From the NCBI RefSeq assembly GCF_900100395.1, contig NZ_FNFB01000040.1:1-62759 (forward strand): a stretch of DNA of 62,759 nucleotides, written 5' to 3'. The notes under the pieces are model-generated. The model was not told the DNA's origin. It saw only the letters and a program-made list of their open reading frames with translations, and did no database searches. Of this stretch, positions 49,711-58,070 are shown one piece after another. This DNA is from Nonomuraea maritima. Lineage in GTDB: Bacteria; Actinomycetota; Actinomycetes; Streptosporangiales; Streptosporangiaceae. Within the stretch, counting starts at the first letter, position 1. Each line of letters opens with the position of its first letter. A program made the position numbers and the translations under genes.

Positions 49711-50592
49711 ATGACCTCAGAACACTCTGCCGTCACCGTACTCGGCCTGGGGCCGATGGGCCGAGCTCTGGCCGGCGCCTTCCTGGACGCGGGCCTGCGC
49801 ACCACGATGTGGAACCGTACGCCGGGCAAGGACAAGGAGCTGGTCGAGCGGGGCGCGGTCAGCGCCGGATCGCCGGAAGAGGCGGTCGGTGCGAGCAGTC
49901 TGACCGTGGTCTGCGTGGTCAACTATGACGCGGTGGACGCCGTTGTCCGGCGTGGCCCGGTCACCGACGCGCTCAAGGGGCGCACCGTCGTGAACCTCAC
50001 CGCCGACACCCCCGTCCGGGCCAGGGACACCGCGACCTGGGCGGCCGAACACGGCTTCGGCTACCTGGACGGCGCGATCATGACACCGACCACGACCATC
50101 GGAACGCCGGCCGGGGTGTTCCTGCACAGCGGCCCTGAGGAGCTCTACCGCGAGCACCGAACAGCGCTGAATGCCCTGGGTGGCACCCACACCCACCTCG
50201 GCGAGGACATCGGCAGGGCGGCCGCGTACGACATCGCCCTGCTCGACCTCTTCTGGACCGCGATGGCAGGCTACGCACACGCGCTGGCGGTGGCGAGGGC
50301 CGAGGGGGTCACCGCGCAAGAACTGGCGCCGTTCGCCGCGGGAATCGGCACGATCCTCCCGCCGCTCTTCGAGCAGTCCGCGGAGGACGTGGACAGCGGC
50401 AGGCACTCCGGCGAAGACAACCCGATCACCTCGGCGGTGTCGTCCATGGCCCATGTCATCCACACCTCCGAGGCCCACGGCATCGACACGGGTGTGATGC
50501 GCGCTGCGGAAGGCCTGGCCCGCCGCGCCATCGCCCGTGGCCACAGCACCGACGGCTTCCTCAGCATCACCGAGATCCTCAACCCACGGTGA
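49711..50592 (+). CDS. NAD(P)-dependent imine reductase-like/6-phosphogluconate dehydrogenase-type protein
   Basis: A 293-residue protein. The Rossmann signature is VLGLGPMGRALAGAFLDAG and the NADP contact is WNRTPGKD. The C-terminal helical domain (YDIALLDLFWTAMAGYAHAL) matches imine reductases of actinobacteria. They reduce cyclic imines or beta-hydroxyacids with NADPH. AAGGAG is placed before ATG 49711. HxlR is divergent. Confidence 0.84.
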   Translation: MTSEHSAVTVLGLGPMGRALAGAFLDAGLRTTMWNRTPGKDKELVERGAVSAGSPEEAVGASSLTVVCVVNYDAVDAVVRRGPVTDALKGRTVVNLTADTPVRARDTATWAAEHGFGYLDGAIMTPTTTIGTPAGVFLHSGPEELYREHRTALNALGGTHTHLGEDIGRAAAYDIALLDLFWTAMAGYAHALAVARAEGVTAQELAPFAAGIGTILPPLFEQSAEDVDSGRHSGEDNPITSAVSSMAHVIHTSEAHGIDTGVMRAAEGLARRAIARGHSTDGFLSITEILNPR

Positions 50593-50595
50593 GCA

Positions 50596-51822
50596 TCATG
50601 GCCAGTCGACGACGAGCCGGCTGTTGGGCTTGTTGATGACGAAGCGTGGGTCGCCGACCCCCAACAGGTCACGGTGGGCGGCCGTGGCCATACGAAAGCC
50701 GGGGGCAGGGGCGTCGTTGCCGTGGTCGCGGTCCCACGCCTGAACCTCGGTGGCGACCTGCTCGGCGAGGGAGGTGGCGTGCGGCCCGTGGCCGATGACG
50801 CCGATCTCCCAGTACCGGCCGTCGGCGTCGTCCCCTTCGCGGACGGTCAGGTAGGCCAGGCTTTCGCCGTCGAGTGCCGCCATGGAACCCCACGCGAAAT
50901 GCGGCGTGAAGCCGGGCCGCCGACCGGGCATCCGGGACAGCCCGTTCGGCAGGACGCACGCCAGCCACAGGTAGACCCACTCCCACCCCGAGCCCTGCCG
51001 GAACTTCACGCCCGTGTAGACCTTGTGCGAGGGCCCGTCGAGCACGGTCCGCATGGCCTCCCGGTCCACGGCTTGCTCGCCGTAGGTCTCCAACTGAACG
51101 TCGCCCTGCCCCGCCAGACAGATCGTGGTACGGACGTCGTCGCAGATCCCCTTCCGCATCGGGACGAACGTCGCCATCTCGCAGGAGACGGTCTTCCAGG
51201 TTTCGCCGTCACGCTCGAAGGCGAAGGAACGGGACACGCTGCCGCGAATCCGCATGGGGATGACCAAACGGCCATCGGGGGCCAACTGGTCCAGGACGGG
51301 GAGGGGGATGTCACCGGCGCCCACGGTGAACACGATCCGGTCGAACGGAGCCCGCTCGGGCAGCCCGGTGGCGCCATCCGCCAGCCCGGCGGTCACGTTC
51401 GACGCGCCGGCGGCCTCCAGGTGCCTTGTCGCGGTGTCGACGAGGTCGATGTCGACGTCCACTGTCCACACGTGCCCGCCGGGGGCGACGAGCCGCCCGA
51501 GGAGGGCGGCGTTGTAGCCGGTGGCCGCCCCGGCCTCCAGCACCTTGTGGCCGGGTTGTGCGCCCAGCTGCTCCAGCTGGATGGCGACGGTCGACGGCGC
51601 GGAGATACAGGAGATCATCTTGCCGTCCTGGTTGTGCTTCACCGCCACGGCGTCATCGACGTAGGCGGCCCGCACGTCACAGTCGGGGATGAACCGGTGG
51701 CGTTCGACCGCCCGGAAGGCATCGATGATCTCGGGGGTACGCAGGCGACCGGAGCGGATGCACGCGTCGACCATGGCGTCGCGCAGCGCGGCGGAATCGT
51801 GGGTCGTGGTAGTGCTCTCCAT
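50596..51822 (-). CDS. FxLD-type lanthipeptide-associated methyltransferase (PIMT-like)
   Basis: A 408-residue protein: a protein-L-isoaspartate methyltransferase-like SAM domain (VLEAGAATGYNAALLGRLV, HVWTVDVDIDLVD) followed by a C-terminal extension ending in DPRFVINKPNSRLVVDWP. This architecture is that of methyltransferases from FxLD-type lanthipeptide clusters, which make aspartate-derived modifications in the peptide. No precursor with an F-x-L-D motif, dehydratase or cyclase is in the window, so it is an orphan or acts in trans. ATG 51822 has AGAGG immediately before it, so GTG 51867 is another possible start. Confidence 0.78.
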   Translation of the reverse strand: MESTTTTHDSAALRDAMVDACIRSGRLRTPEIIDAFRAVERHRFIPDCDVRAAYVDDAVAVKHNQDGKMISCISAPSTVAIQLEQLGAQPGHKVLEAGAATGYNAALLGRLVAPGGHVWTVDVDIDLVDTATRHLEAAGASNVTAGLADGATGLPERAPFDRIVFTVGAGDIPLPVLDQLAPDGRLVIPMRIRGSVSRSFAFERDGETWKTVSCEMATFVPMRKGICDDVRTTICLAGQGDVQLETYGEQAVDREAMRTVLDGPSHKVYTGVKFRQGSGWEWVYLWLACVLPNGLSRMPGRRPGFTPHFAWGSMAALDGESLAYLTVREGDDADGRYWEIGVIGHGPHATSLAEQVATEVQAWDRDHGNDAPAPGFRMATAAHRDLLGVGDPRFVINKPNSRLVVDWP

Positions 51823-51969
51823 CCTCTGAACGGTAGGGGTTGCTGATAGGGACTGCCTGGTAGACACGGTGTCCGTCTCGTCATCTGCGGAGGCGGCGTA
51901 CCGGCCCGGGCTTCTCGAACGCGGGCGACAACCATGCCGGGCCGTGATGCAAAGCGACATGCAGGTCGT

Positions 51970-52860
51970 TCAGCCCGCCGGTTTCGTGAAGTCGTCGATG
52001 TGGTCACGGGCCCACTGTGCGAACGGCAACGCGGGTCGGCCGGTCAGTCGGGCCACGGTGTCGGTGACCGGCTCGGGGTGTGCCACCATCGCCGCGTGAC
52101 CGGCGACGATGGCGGCGACGACCACGCCGGGCAGGCCAGGGAACAACTCAGCACCGGCTTCGGCCGCACCGATCTCCTCGAAGCGCAACGACCGATTCAG
52201 CGCGTCGCCGATCGCGGCGAGCTGCTCGACCTGCGTCAGCTGCTCGGGGCCGGTCAGGTGATAGGCCATGCGGTGGTGTCCGTCCTCGGTCAAGGCGCGC
52301 ACCCCCACCGCGGCGAGGTCGGCCTCATGCACCAGCGCGCGCCTGGCATCGGGGGAGAACCAGCGCAGTACGTCCGACCGGCCGATCTGCCCGGCCCAGG
52401 CCAGCGTGTTGGCGGCGAACCCGCTCGCCCGCAGAAACGTGTACTCGGAGGCCGAGGCGGCGATCAGACCCTCCAGATGGGCATGGGAGGCGATGATGCC
52501 CCCGTCCGGCTCGGCACGCTGGTCCGGTTCGTCCGGCACGCCATGGGCGGAGAGATAGACGATTCGCCGGGCACGCCTGCTCAGCATGTCCACCGACTCC
52601 CGCGCCGCCCCGTCCGCCGCCACGGAGGGGAAGACGAGAAACACCGCGTCCACGCCGTCCAGGGCGGCGGCCAGCGTGCCGGGCATGGTGAGGTCCCCGC
52701 CGACGACCTCGACCCTCGGACCGAGGGCCGCCGACGCGGCAGCCGGATCGCGAGACAACGCACGTACCCGTACACCTCCCACCTCGGCCAACTGGGCGAC
52801 GACCTGTCCGCCCACCCGCCCGGTCGCCCCGGTCACCAGTACCGTCCGCTCGCCTGTCAT
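51970..52860 (-). CDS. NmrA-like NAD(P)-binding protein
   Basis: A 296-residue atypical short-chain dehydrogenase-fold protein: VLVTGATGRVGGQVVAQL binds NAD(P), followed by VRALSRDP, VFLVFPSV, IVYLSAHGV and the FLRASGFAANTLAWAG stretch typical of NmrA/quinone-reductase-2-like proteins. There is no catalytic Tyr-x3-Lys in the usual place, so it may sense redox state or reduce quinones. It is divergent from a SoxR-like regulator, with a palindrome between their starts. Confidence 0.86.
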   Translation of the reverse strand: MTGERTVLVTGATGRVGGQVVAQLAEVGGVRVRALSRDPAAASAALGPRVEVVGGDLTMPGTLAAALDGVDAVFLVFPSVAADGAARESVDMLSRRARRIVYLSAHGVPDEPDQRAEPDGGIIASHAHLEGLIAASASEYTFLRASGFAANTLAWAGQIGRSDVLRWFSPDARRALVHEADLAAVGVRALTEDGHHRMAYHLTGPEQLTQVEQLAAIGDALNRSLRFEEIGAAEAGAELFPGLPGVVVAAIVAGHAAMVAHPEPVTDTVARLTGRPALPFAQWARDHIDDFTKPAG

Positions 52861-52913
52861 GTCGATCGACTCCCGTCCTGCGTTCCTGTAGCCCGTGGCC
52901 TGGACGCTAGGGG

Positions 52914-52929
52914 TTCAAGTGGACTTGAA
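52914..52929. promoter_or_regulatory. SoxR-box-like palindrome between nmrA-like and soxR-like genes
   Basis: TTCAAGT-GG-ACTTGAA, perfect 7-bp arms. It resembles the known SoxR operator pattern (TCAAGTT-AACTTGA) and lies 30 bp before the regulator's start. Confidence 0.65.
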
Positions 52930-52959
52930 GGCAAGCGCCGAACCCGACACCATCGACGG

Positions 52960-53364
52960 ATGAGTTCCGACTGGCACATCACCGGGCTGACCGTCGGCCA
53001 GGTCGCCGAGCGCATGCAGATCGCCCCATCGGCCGTGCGCTGGTACGCCGACCAGGGGCTGTTGCCGCACGAGCGGGTGGCCGGCAACCAACGACGCTTC
53101 TTCGCCGACGTGTTGTGCCGGGTCGCGATGATCCGCGCGGCGCAGAAGGTCGGGCTCAGCCTCAGCGAGATCCATGAGGCGCTGGAGGCGCTGCCGCCAG
53201 GACAGCCGCCGACCCGCCAGGACTGGGAACGCCTGGCCACCCACCTTCGCACCACGCTGACCCGACGTATCGACGACCTGTTCACCCTGCTCAACGAGAT
53301 GACGGTCCAACACCCCGACCCGACTCCCATACCTACAGCCGGTGGACCCCGCACAGTCGCATAA
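52960..53364 (+). CDS. MerR-family regulator, SoxR-like but lacking the iron-sulfur cysteines
   Basis: A 134-residue MerR protein. The winged HTH is LTVGQVAERMQIAPSAVRWYAD, followed by GNQRRFFADVLCRVAMIRAA and VGLSLSEIHEALEALP, which are SoxR-typical. The C-terminus after RRIDDLF lacks the CIGCGCLS cluster-binding segment and ends in a Pro/Thr-rich tail. It thus cannot bind the [2Fe-2S] centre that SoxR uses to sense redox-cycling compounds. It probably controls the divergent NmrA-like gene through a SoxR-box-like palindrome. Confidence 0.85.
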   Translation: MSSDWHITGLTVGQVAERMQIAPSAVRWYADQGLLPHERVAGNQRRFFADVLCRVAMIRAAQKVGLSLSEIHEALEALPPGQPPTRQDWERLATHLRTTLTRRIDDLFTLLNEMTVQHPDPTPIPTAGGPRTVA

Positions 53365-53561
53365 GCCGACGCCGAGAGGCAGTGTGAACTCAGCCCGCTG
53401 ATGTGGATAACCCGTTACACCGTCAAATCACCACAAAGCGGTAAGGCCGGGACAGATGGGCAAAACCCGGCCTCGCGTCTCCGTCAGCCTGGTGTGGTCC
53501 GGCTGATCCCGGGCAGCGAAAAGGCCCACCAGGATCGCGTCCTGATGGGCCTTTCGGTGGG
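53365..53561. other. Intergenic stretch left of the tRNA-derived att site
   Basis: No convincing gene. It contains the terminator of the tRNA (53520-53554) and ordinary GC-rich sequence. Short frames here on the minus strand carry no ribosome site. Confidence 0.5.
53520..53554 (-). terminator. Terminator downstream of tRNA-Pro
   Basis: AAAGGCCCA-C-CAGGA / TCCTG-A-TGGGCCTTT with loop TCGCG and one mismatch, ending in T3, just after the 3' end of the tRNA fragment on the minus strand. Confidence 0.75.
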
Positions 53562-53603
53562 TCGGGGTGGCGGGATTTGAACCCACGACCTCTTCGTCCC
53601 GAA
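53562..53603 (-). tRNA. 3' part of tRNA-Pro(CGG): attachment site of the integrated element
   Basis: On the minus strand the sequence runs from the anticodon loop TTCGGGA (anticodon CGG) through the variable loop, the T-arm (GGGTTCAAATCCC) and the acceptor 3' strand (CACCCCGA). Upstream of the loop the tRNA 5' half (D-arm and acceptor) is absent and unrelated sequence begins. A tRNA 3' segment of this kind is the usual att core of actinomycete integrative elements. pSAM2 also uses tRNA-Pro. The intact tRNA should lie at the other end of the element, to the right of the window. Confidence 0.8.
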
Positions 53604-53930
53604 GCAATTCGAACGCATACCCCCACGCCTGGTTCACTCGCTCTGACCTGTACGGGCGTGCGACGACGTTCGCTGGTGTTCGTGAGCGTCATCGCTGGTT
53701 GTCACGCAGAATGTCACTCAGGCCGCTTCGGAAGCTCTCTTCTTCCAGGTTACGCTCGCTGGCCAAGACGACGTGGGTATGAGCGGGCGGTCGATGGCCA
53801 CAAGGGCAACTGGAGAATCGAGCGCATCATGCCCTCATAGAGAGACGGTTCGGCGATCTGCTCAGGTCAGGCAGTGGCGGGAACAATAGCCTGGAGTGCC
53901 AGCTAAGACGCGACTTGAACAAACCGATCT
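53604..53930. other. Element-internal region next to the att site, no gene seen
   Basis: Short overlapping frames exist, but none has a plausible ribosome site and protein-like composition. It may hold integrase arm-binding repeats; I could not identify clear ones. Confidence 0.4.
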
Positions 53931-55115
53931 TCAAATCAGTGATGATGGTGGCTTCAACGATCGGAGTCTGCGCAAGGCTTTTAGTGGGCCTTCGTTCTGC
54001 ACGGAAAGAAGGTAAGCTTGGGGCTGGCTCTTACGTGCGTCTCGGACAGCTTTGCGATGATCGCTTAGTATGCTGGTGAGGCCAATAGCCAGTCCGGTGC
54101 CAATAGTTGCTCCGCTTACCCAGCTTTCCGGTAGTGTCGCTGCTATAGCGGTGGCGATGCTTGGCGGGATAGCGGTCTTGACAGACACTGCACTCCAAAT
54201 AGATGCGACTCCGAGGCCGCGCAACGATCTGCGCAATTCCAGGAGTCCCGGGTAGACATGTCTCTCATACTGAATCGCAAGGTGCTCCTGTATAGAGTCA
54301 TCGTTCGCCCAGCGTGGTTCCTGTCCGTCCTCTGACGCTAGCACCTGTTGGATGTAGTCCTGAAAAGCAGTTAGTTCGCCTCGATTGCTATCTCTAACGC
54401 GCCTTATTTTGTCGGCATCGAAGATCTGTCCTTGTGTGAGAATCAGAGCCCTGATGGACAGCATCCCGAGCGCACTCCTGTAGCTCTGGATGCTTCTCGA
54501 GGTAGTAGGCGAGTGATCCTCCACCATAACCTGTGCTATAGAGTCTGTATCCCATTCAGGTAGGTCAATCGTAGGCAAAAATCGATCGCCGACACAGCTA
54601 GACATGCGATCTTTTGCGATCGAACTAACTAACATTCCGTGATAGAGGCGGCCGACGACGGATGGCATCCTTAGCCACTCATCCATATGGGAGAGATTGA
54701 ACTTGTAGAATCCCAGATTTTCCTCAATGAGGATGTCTTTCAAGTCGCTCGGTAGCCATCGACCGCCGAGCGTAAATGTTCGTTCTCTACTTTTCTTCGG
54801 CCATGCTCCCTGGAATGATTTTGTTCGGCGAAGATCCTCCGCGTGAAGGCTCAGAGCTTGGATAAGCGGCTGGGCGACAGCTTGCATATACTCGTGGTCT
54901 ATCTGTATAGTCCGCAGAATGCCGACGCCTTCTAGTCCTTCTGTGAGATCTCGAATCGGCGAGGCATTTCTATCCCGCAAATGCTCATCCCAAGAATCCC
55001 ACAAGGCGTTCGCTGGCCTTGCTTGCACTTGAATCAAACGATCGAAGTACAGTGCTGCCGCTGCCAGGGATTCATAGCTGAGCACGGCTGAAGGAGGGAT
55101 TAGCCCGATCGGCAC
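53931..55115 (-). CDS. Low-GC cargo protein of unknown function (resembles DUF6236-type proteins)
   Basis: A 394-residue protein, GTG 55115 (an in-frame stop lies two codons upstream). The base composition is visibly more AT-rich than all neighbours, with codons such as AGA and ATA. The N-terminal half is soluble and mixed (SYESLAAAALYFDRLIQVQ near the start). The C-terminal third has hydrophobic helices (IATAIAATLPESWVSGATIG, GLAIGLTSILSD) followed by a basic end (DHRKAVRDARK). The start resembles the uncharacterised DUF6236 group, from memory only. It sits beside the att site, in the usual position for cargo, so a host-protection role is conceivable but unproven. Confidence 0.65.
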   Translation of the reverse strand: MPIGLIPPSAVLSYESLAAAALYFDRLIQVQARPANALWDSWDEHLRDRNASPIRDLTEGLEGVGILRTIQIDHEYMQAVAQPLIQALSLHAEDLRRTKSFQGAWPKKSRERTFTLGGRWLPSDLKDILIEENLGFYKFNLSHMDEWLRMPSVVGRLYHGMLVSSIAKDRMSSCVGDRFLPTIDLPEWDTDSIAQVMVEDHSPTTSRSIQSYRSALGMLSIRALILTQGQIFDADKIRRVRDSNRGELTAFQDYIQQVLASEDGQEPRWANDDSIQEHLAIQYERHVYPGLLELRRSLRGLGVASIWSAVSVKTAIPPSIATAIAATLPESWVSGATIGTGLAIGLTSILSDHRKAVRDARKSQPQAYLLSVQNEGPLKALRRLRSLKPPSSLI

Positions 55116-55477
55116 GCATCAACTTTATATGCTGCGTGCTCATCGGTGAAGGCTGGTACGAGGATTCTGTTCTTCGGTTATAGCGGCCCTGCGGCAGGAG
55201 ATCCTTTGTGTCCGCCACTGACCGATTGAACAGTGCGTGCTCGGGCCATGTATCGCTCCGATGCGACAAGATGCTGTAGGACCGCATGTTGGCGAGTCCA
55301 GTGCCCTCCGGTTGGTGACCTGTTTGCTTGGCTCAAGCTGATCTTGATGCTGAAACACTGGGGGCAGCGCCCTGTTGGTAGGGCGGGGACAGCACCACCT
55401 CTGCATGTCCCCGTCAAGCGAAGACCTTTCCGCACGTCAGCGGTATCCCGGGGACCGTGGGGACAGCAGGGACACAG
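55116..55477. other. Region without a convincing gene (about 360 bp)
   Basis: Upstream region of the cargo gene. Three overlapping short minus-strand frames are present, but none has a ribosome site. A perfect 16-bp palindrome (CACAGTCATGACTGTG) lies at 55473-55488 across the stop of the XRE regulator gene. Confidence 0.45.
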
Positions 55478-56701
55478 TCATGACTGTGAGGGCACCAGCG
55501 CGTCCCTGATCGCCTCCGCGTCGGGAGCTCCCGCCGAGGCCAGGTCATGAGCAGTACGTTGGAGTGCGGTTACGGCGTAGGCGTTGAGCGCTGTGGCGTC
55601 CGGGGTGATGCTCAGCGCTGTGGCGACTGCCGCTTCGGCGTCGCCTTGAAGGGCCTGGGCGTGCGCGAGGCAGGCTCCGTACCAGGCGCGGTCGCGTCGG
55701 TAGTGGTCGGGCAGGGTAGACAGGCCACGTTCGAGATAGTCAGCCGCGCGGCGGGCGTCGCCGAGCTCCAGTTCGGCCATGCCGCGTTGCATGAGGAACC
55801 AGCCCTCGTCGTAGAAGTACATCCAGGGTGGTTCGTTGTCGGGGTGTTCGGCCGCGGTGCGGATGAGGTCTTCGGCTTCGGCGAGCTGGGTGCGGGCCTG
55901 GTTGGCCTGACCCATCTGGGCGTGGCCTCGGCCGGCCATTTGGGCGGCCATGCCCTGCACGCCGTAGGTGGTGCGGCCGTCGTGCCAGCGGGAGGCTTCA
56001 GCCAGGCGGACGCAGCGGTGCGGGTCGCCGAGGCTCCATGCCTGGTGGGCGCGCATGTTCAGGGTGGTGGCGGCTAGGCGGGAATCGCCGGCCTCGATGG
56101 CCCAGGCGTGGGAGCGGTCGTACCAGGCCAGGGCAGCGGCGTGCTGGCGGGAGTCGTGGCACATCCAGGCGATGAACTGGGCGTACTGCGCCAGCACGGC
56201 GACGGCCCGGTCGGCGAGCTGGCCGCGGACGCCTCGGGCCAGGTCGGCGACGGTGGACAGTTGGGCATGGACGAGAGGCAGCAGGGGACGGCTGCCGATG
56301 GCGTCCTCGACGCGGCGATGCTCGGCCAGGCAGTGTTCCAGCCATTGCACGGTGGCCAAGTCGACGCGGCGCGGCTGCTCGATGGCGCGGGTGATGCGCT
56401 CGTACAGGTCCGCGTCCGGAGCCAGCGACGGCAGGGCCAGCGCGGGAACCGGCGTGGTGGTCGTGCCGAAGAGCTGGTCCTCGGCTACGTCGAAGGCGGC
56501 GCAGTAGAGCCGGGTGTACAAGGCGTCCGGCCGGTGCTCGCCGGTCTCGTGGCCACGGATGCGCCGGATGAGGCTGTCCACCTCCGGCAGGGGCTTGTCT
56601 GACACGCGGGCCAGTTCGCGGGCAAGGTCGCGCTGTGACCAGCCGCGCGTTTTGCGGGCCGCGAGCAAGCGGGCGGCCCAGAGCGGGGCGGGCTCGTTCA
56701 T
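55478..56701 (-). CDS. XRE-family regulator with TPR-like sensor domain
   Basis: A 407-residue protein. The N-terminal helix-turn-helix is RLLAARKTRGWSQRDLAREL, followed by EVDSLIRRIRGHETGEHRP. About 300 residues of TPR-like helical repeats follow (ALAWYDRSHAWAIEAGDSRL, LEKGL-type units such as AADYLERGLSTLPDHYRRD). Such proteins are common regulators in actinobacteria; the TPR part may bind a peptide signal, as in RRNPP-type regulators (inference). ATG 56701 follows GGAGGTG. It is divergent from two small genes. Confidence 0.85.
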   Translation of the reverse strand: MNEPAPLWAARLLAARKTRGWSQRDLARELARVSDKPLPEVDSLIRRIRGHETGEHRPDALYTRLYCAAFDVAEDQLFGTTTTPVPALALPSLAPDADLYERITRAIEQPRRVDLATVQWLEHCLAEHRRVEDAIGSRPLLPLVHAQLSTVADLARGVRGQLADRAVAVLAQYAQFIAWMCHDSRQHAAALAWYDRSHAWAIEAGDSRLAATTLNMRAHQAWSLGDPHRCVRLAEASRWHDGRTTYGVQGMAAQMAGRGHAQMGQANQARTQLAEAEDLIRTAAEHPDNEPPWMYFYDEGWFLMQRGMAELELGDARRAADYLERGLSTLPDHYRRDRAWYGACLAHAQALQGDAEAAVATALSITPDATALNAYAVTALQRTAHDLASAGAPDAEAIRDALVPSQS

Positions 56702-56805
56702 CCGGTACACCTCCGAGGGGAGAGGAGCGGACACGGGGCGGACATCCCAGGTCGCCTCTCGGTGTCCTCTGTTGAGCTGTTACCGCCTGTAGCTGGGATG
56801 TATGC

Positions 56806-57066
56806 ATGTTCAGCGACAGCGACGGCTTCTACGCATGGACGGCCAGCGACGAGTCCGGCCGGGGCGCGTGCGGCGTCACTGGCCGGCCCGAGCGGGCCGC
56901 CGCGTTGCTGAGTCGGTCGCTCGGCGAGCTGGCTCCGGGAGCGACGGGCACGGTTCGCCTGGTGCACCTTGACCGGCTGGCGCGACGTCCCTCCTACGTC
57001 TACGGCCCGACCGTGCTGCGCTTGCGGCGCACGGAGCAGGCCGCCGTGATCGTCGCGGGTGACTGA
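56806..57066 (+). CDS. Small protein of unknown function (86 residues)
   Basis: Starts at ATG 56806. The protein has FYAWTASDESGRGACGVTG near the start and a charged end RLRRTEQAAVIVAG; no known motif. It lies opposite the XRE regulator, 105 bp from it, and is followed after 3 bp by another small gene. The pair is characteristic of accessory small genes in AICEs of Streptomyces-like bacteria, often next to XRE regulators. Confidence 0.6.
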   Translation: MFSDSDGFYAWTASDESGRGACGVTGRPERAAALLSRSLGELAPGATGTVRLVHLDRLARRPSYVYGPTVLRLRRTEQAAVIVAGD

Positions 57067-57069
57067 GCC

Positions 57070-57285
57070 GTGCAGGAGTGGGAGCCGTACGTGCAGTACG
57101 GCATGCTGCGGGTGCGGGAGACCTCGTGCTGCGGGGAGTACGAGTGGTGCTGTGAGGGTGGCCTGTACTTCGTCCTGCGCCACAACGGCGAAGGCTACGA
57201 AGCGACGCCCAGGCGCCGGTACGCCGACGCCCGGCCTGTCTGGGAAGCTCTCATCCGCACTCATCGGCACACCTTCTCGCGTTAG
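57070..57285 (+). CDS. Small Cys-containing protein of unknown function (71 residues)
   Basis: Begins at GTG 57070, 3 bp after the previous stop. It contains four clustered cysteines (ETSCCGEYEWCCEGG), then aromatic and basic residues ending HTFSR. The Cys pattern could bind metal, but the family is unknown. The 3' end overlaps the convergent GGCT-like gene by 4 bp. Confidence 0.55.
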   Translation: MQEWEPYVQYGMLRVRETSCCGEYEWCCEGGLYFVLRHNGEGYEATPRRRYADARPVWEALIRTHRHTFSR

Positions 57286-58070
57286 AGCGACGGCAGGTCC
57301 ACCAGCTCGGGCTGCGCCAGGACACGCCGCTCTGCGGGGAAGATCCGATAGACCTCCTCACGGATCGCCTCCTCTCGTACGCGTTCGACGAACTCCTCGG
57401 GAGTGCCGCCGCACAGACGGCGCAGTTCGAGGGAGTCGTCCAGAAGGCTCTGGATCAACGTAGGTTGATCGACCAGGCGTCGGGCCAGCCCATGCCCGTC
57501 CGTCAGGCAGCCGTGGCGGCCCACGTAGACAAAGCACGGCGGTAACCGGACACCGGATTCCAGGGTCACGGGGTGGCGGTCGACGGGCAGGCGGCGACGC
57601 CAGTAGTTGGGTTCGGTGACGTCCAGCGTCGCCAGCTCGCGATCGTCGAGCCAGAGCACGAACAGCCGTGAGGTCTCGCCCGGGGCCTCCACCGGCACCG
57701 CGGGCACGTACCCCCACCGGTTCACATGGGCTGAAACACCTGGCGCGATGCCCTCGACGTCGGCCAGGGTCATGGGGATGACCGGCCGGATCGCGTGGCT
57801 CATGAACTTGCGCCGCATCTGACTGGGCGAGGCGTTGGAGCCCACCGCCACCACCGGATAGCGCTCCGACATGGGCGAGCAGCCAGACCGCACCAGAAGC
57901 TTGCCCAGTGTTTCGTCCCTGGCCTGCCACTCCTCAGCCACGGCCCCGCCGACGGGGAGTAATGGCAGGTACTCGTCGTCCACAAGGACGCCGGAGGTGG
58001 CGGGGATGCGTCCCGGATAGGTGAGGGGACGCGCCATGGGGTCGTCGTGGAAGAGATCTGTTTCGGTCAC
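57282..58070 (-). CDS. Gamma-glutamylcyclotransferase-like protein, function unknown
   Basis: A 262-residue protein with VAVGSNASPSQMRRKF, resembling the YGSN motif of the GGCT/AIG2-like fold, and FVLWLDDRELATLDVTEPNYWRRRL, which has the family's LD..E-YxR-type pattern. It starts at GTG 58070, overlapping the GntR stop by 4 bp, so it is co-translated with the repressor. Enzymatic activity is not established. It is probably an accessory gene of the element. Confidence 0.68.
   Translation of the reverse strand: MTETDLFHDDPMARPLTYPGRIPATSGVLVDDEYLPLLPVGGAVAEEWQARDETLGKLLVRSGCSPMSERYPVVAVGSNASPSQMRRKFMSHAIRPVIPMTLADVEGIAPGVSAHVNRWGYVPAVPVEAPGETSRLFVLWLDDRELATLDVTEPNYWRRRLPVDRHPVTLESGVRLPPCFVYVGRHGCLTDGHGLARRLVDQPTLIQSLLDDSLELRRLCGGTPEEFVERVREEAIREEVYRIFPAERRVLAQPELVDLPSL

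Noticed and set aside
53595..53603. Complete tRNA-Pro gene at this site
   Set aside because: The D-arm and 5' acceptor strand are missing; only the part from the anticodon loop to the 3' end is present.
53577..53840. 87-codon plus-strand frame over the att site
   Set aside because: Begins inside the tRNA-Pro segment, no ribosome site, no protein-like pattern.
55072..55435. Three overlapping minus-strand frames upstream of the cargo gene
   Set aside because: No ribosome site, mutually exclusive frames, no recognisable motif.
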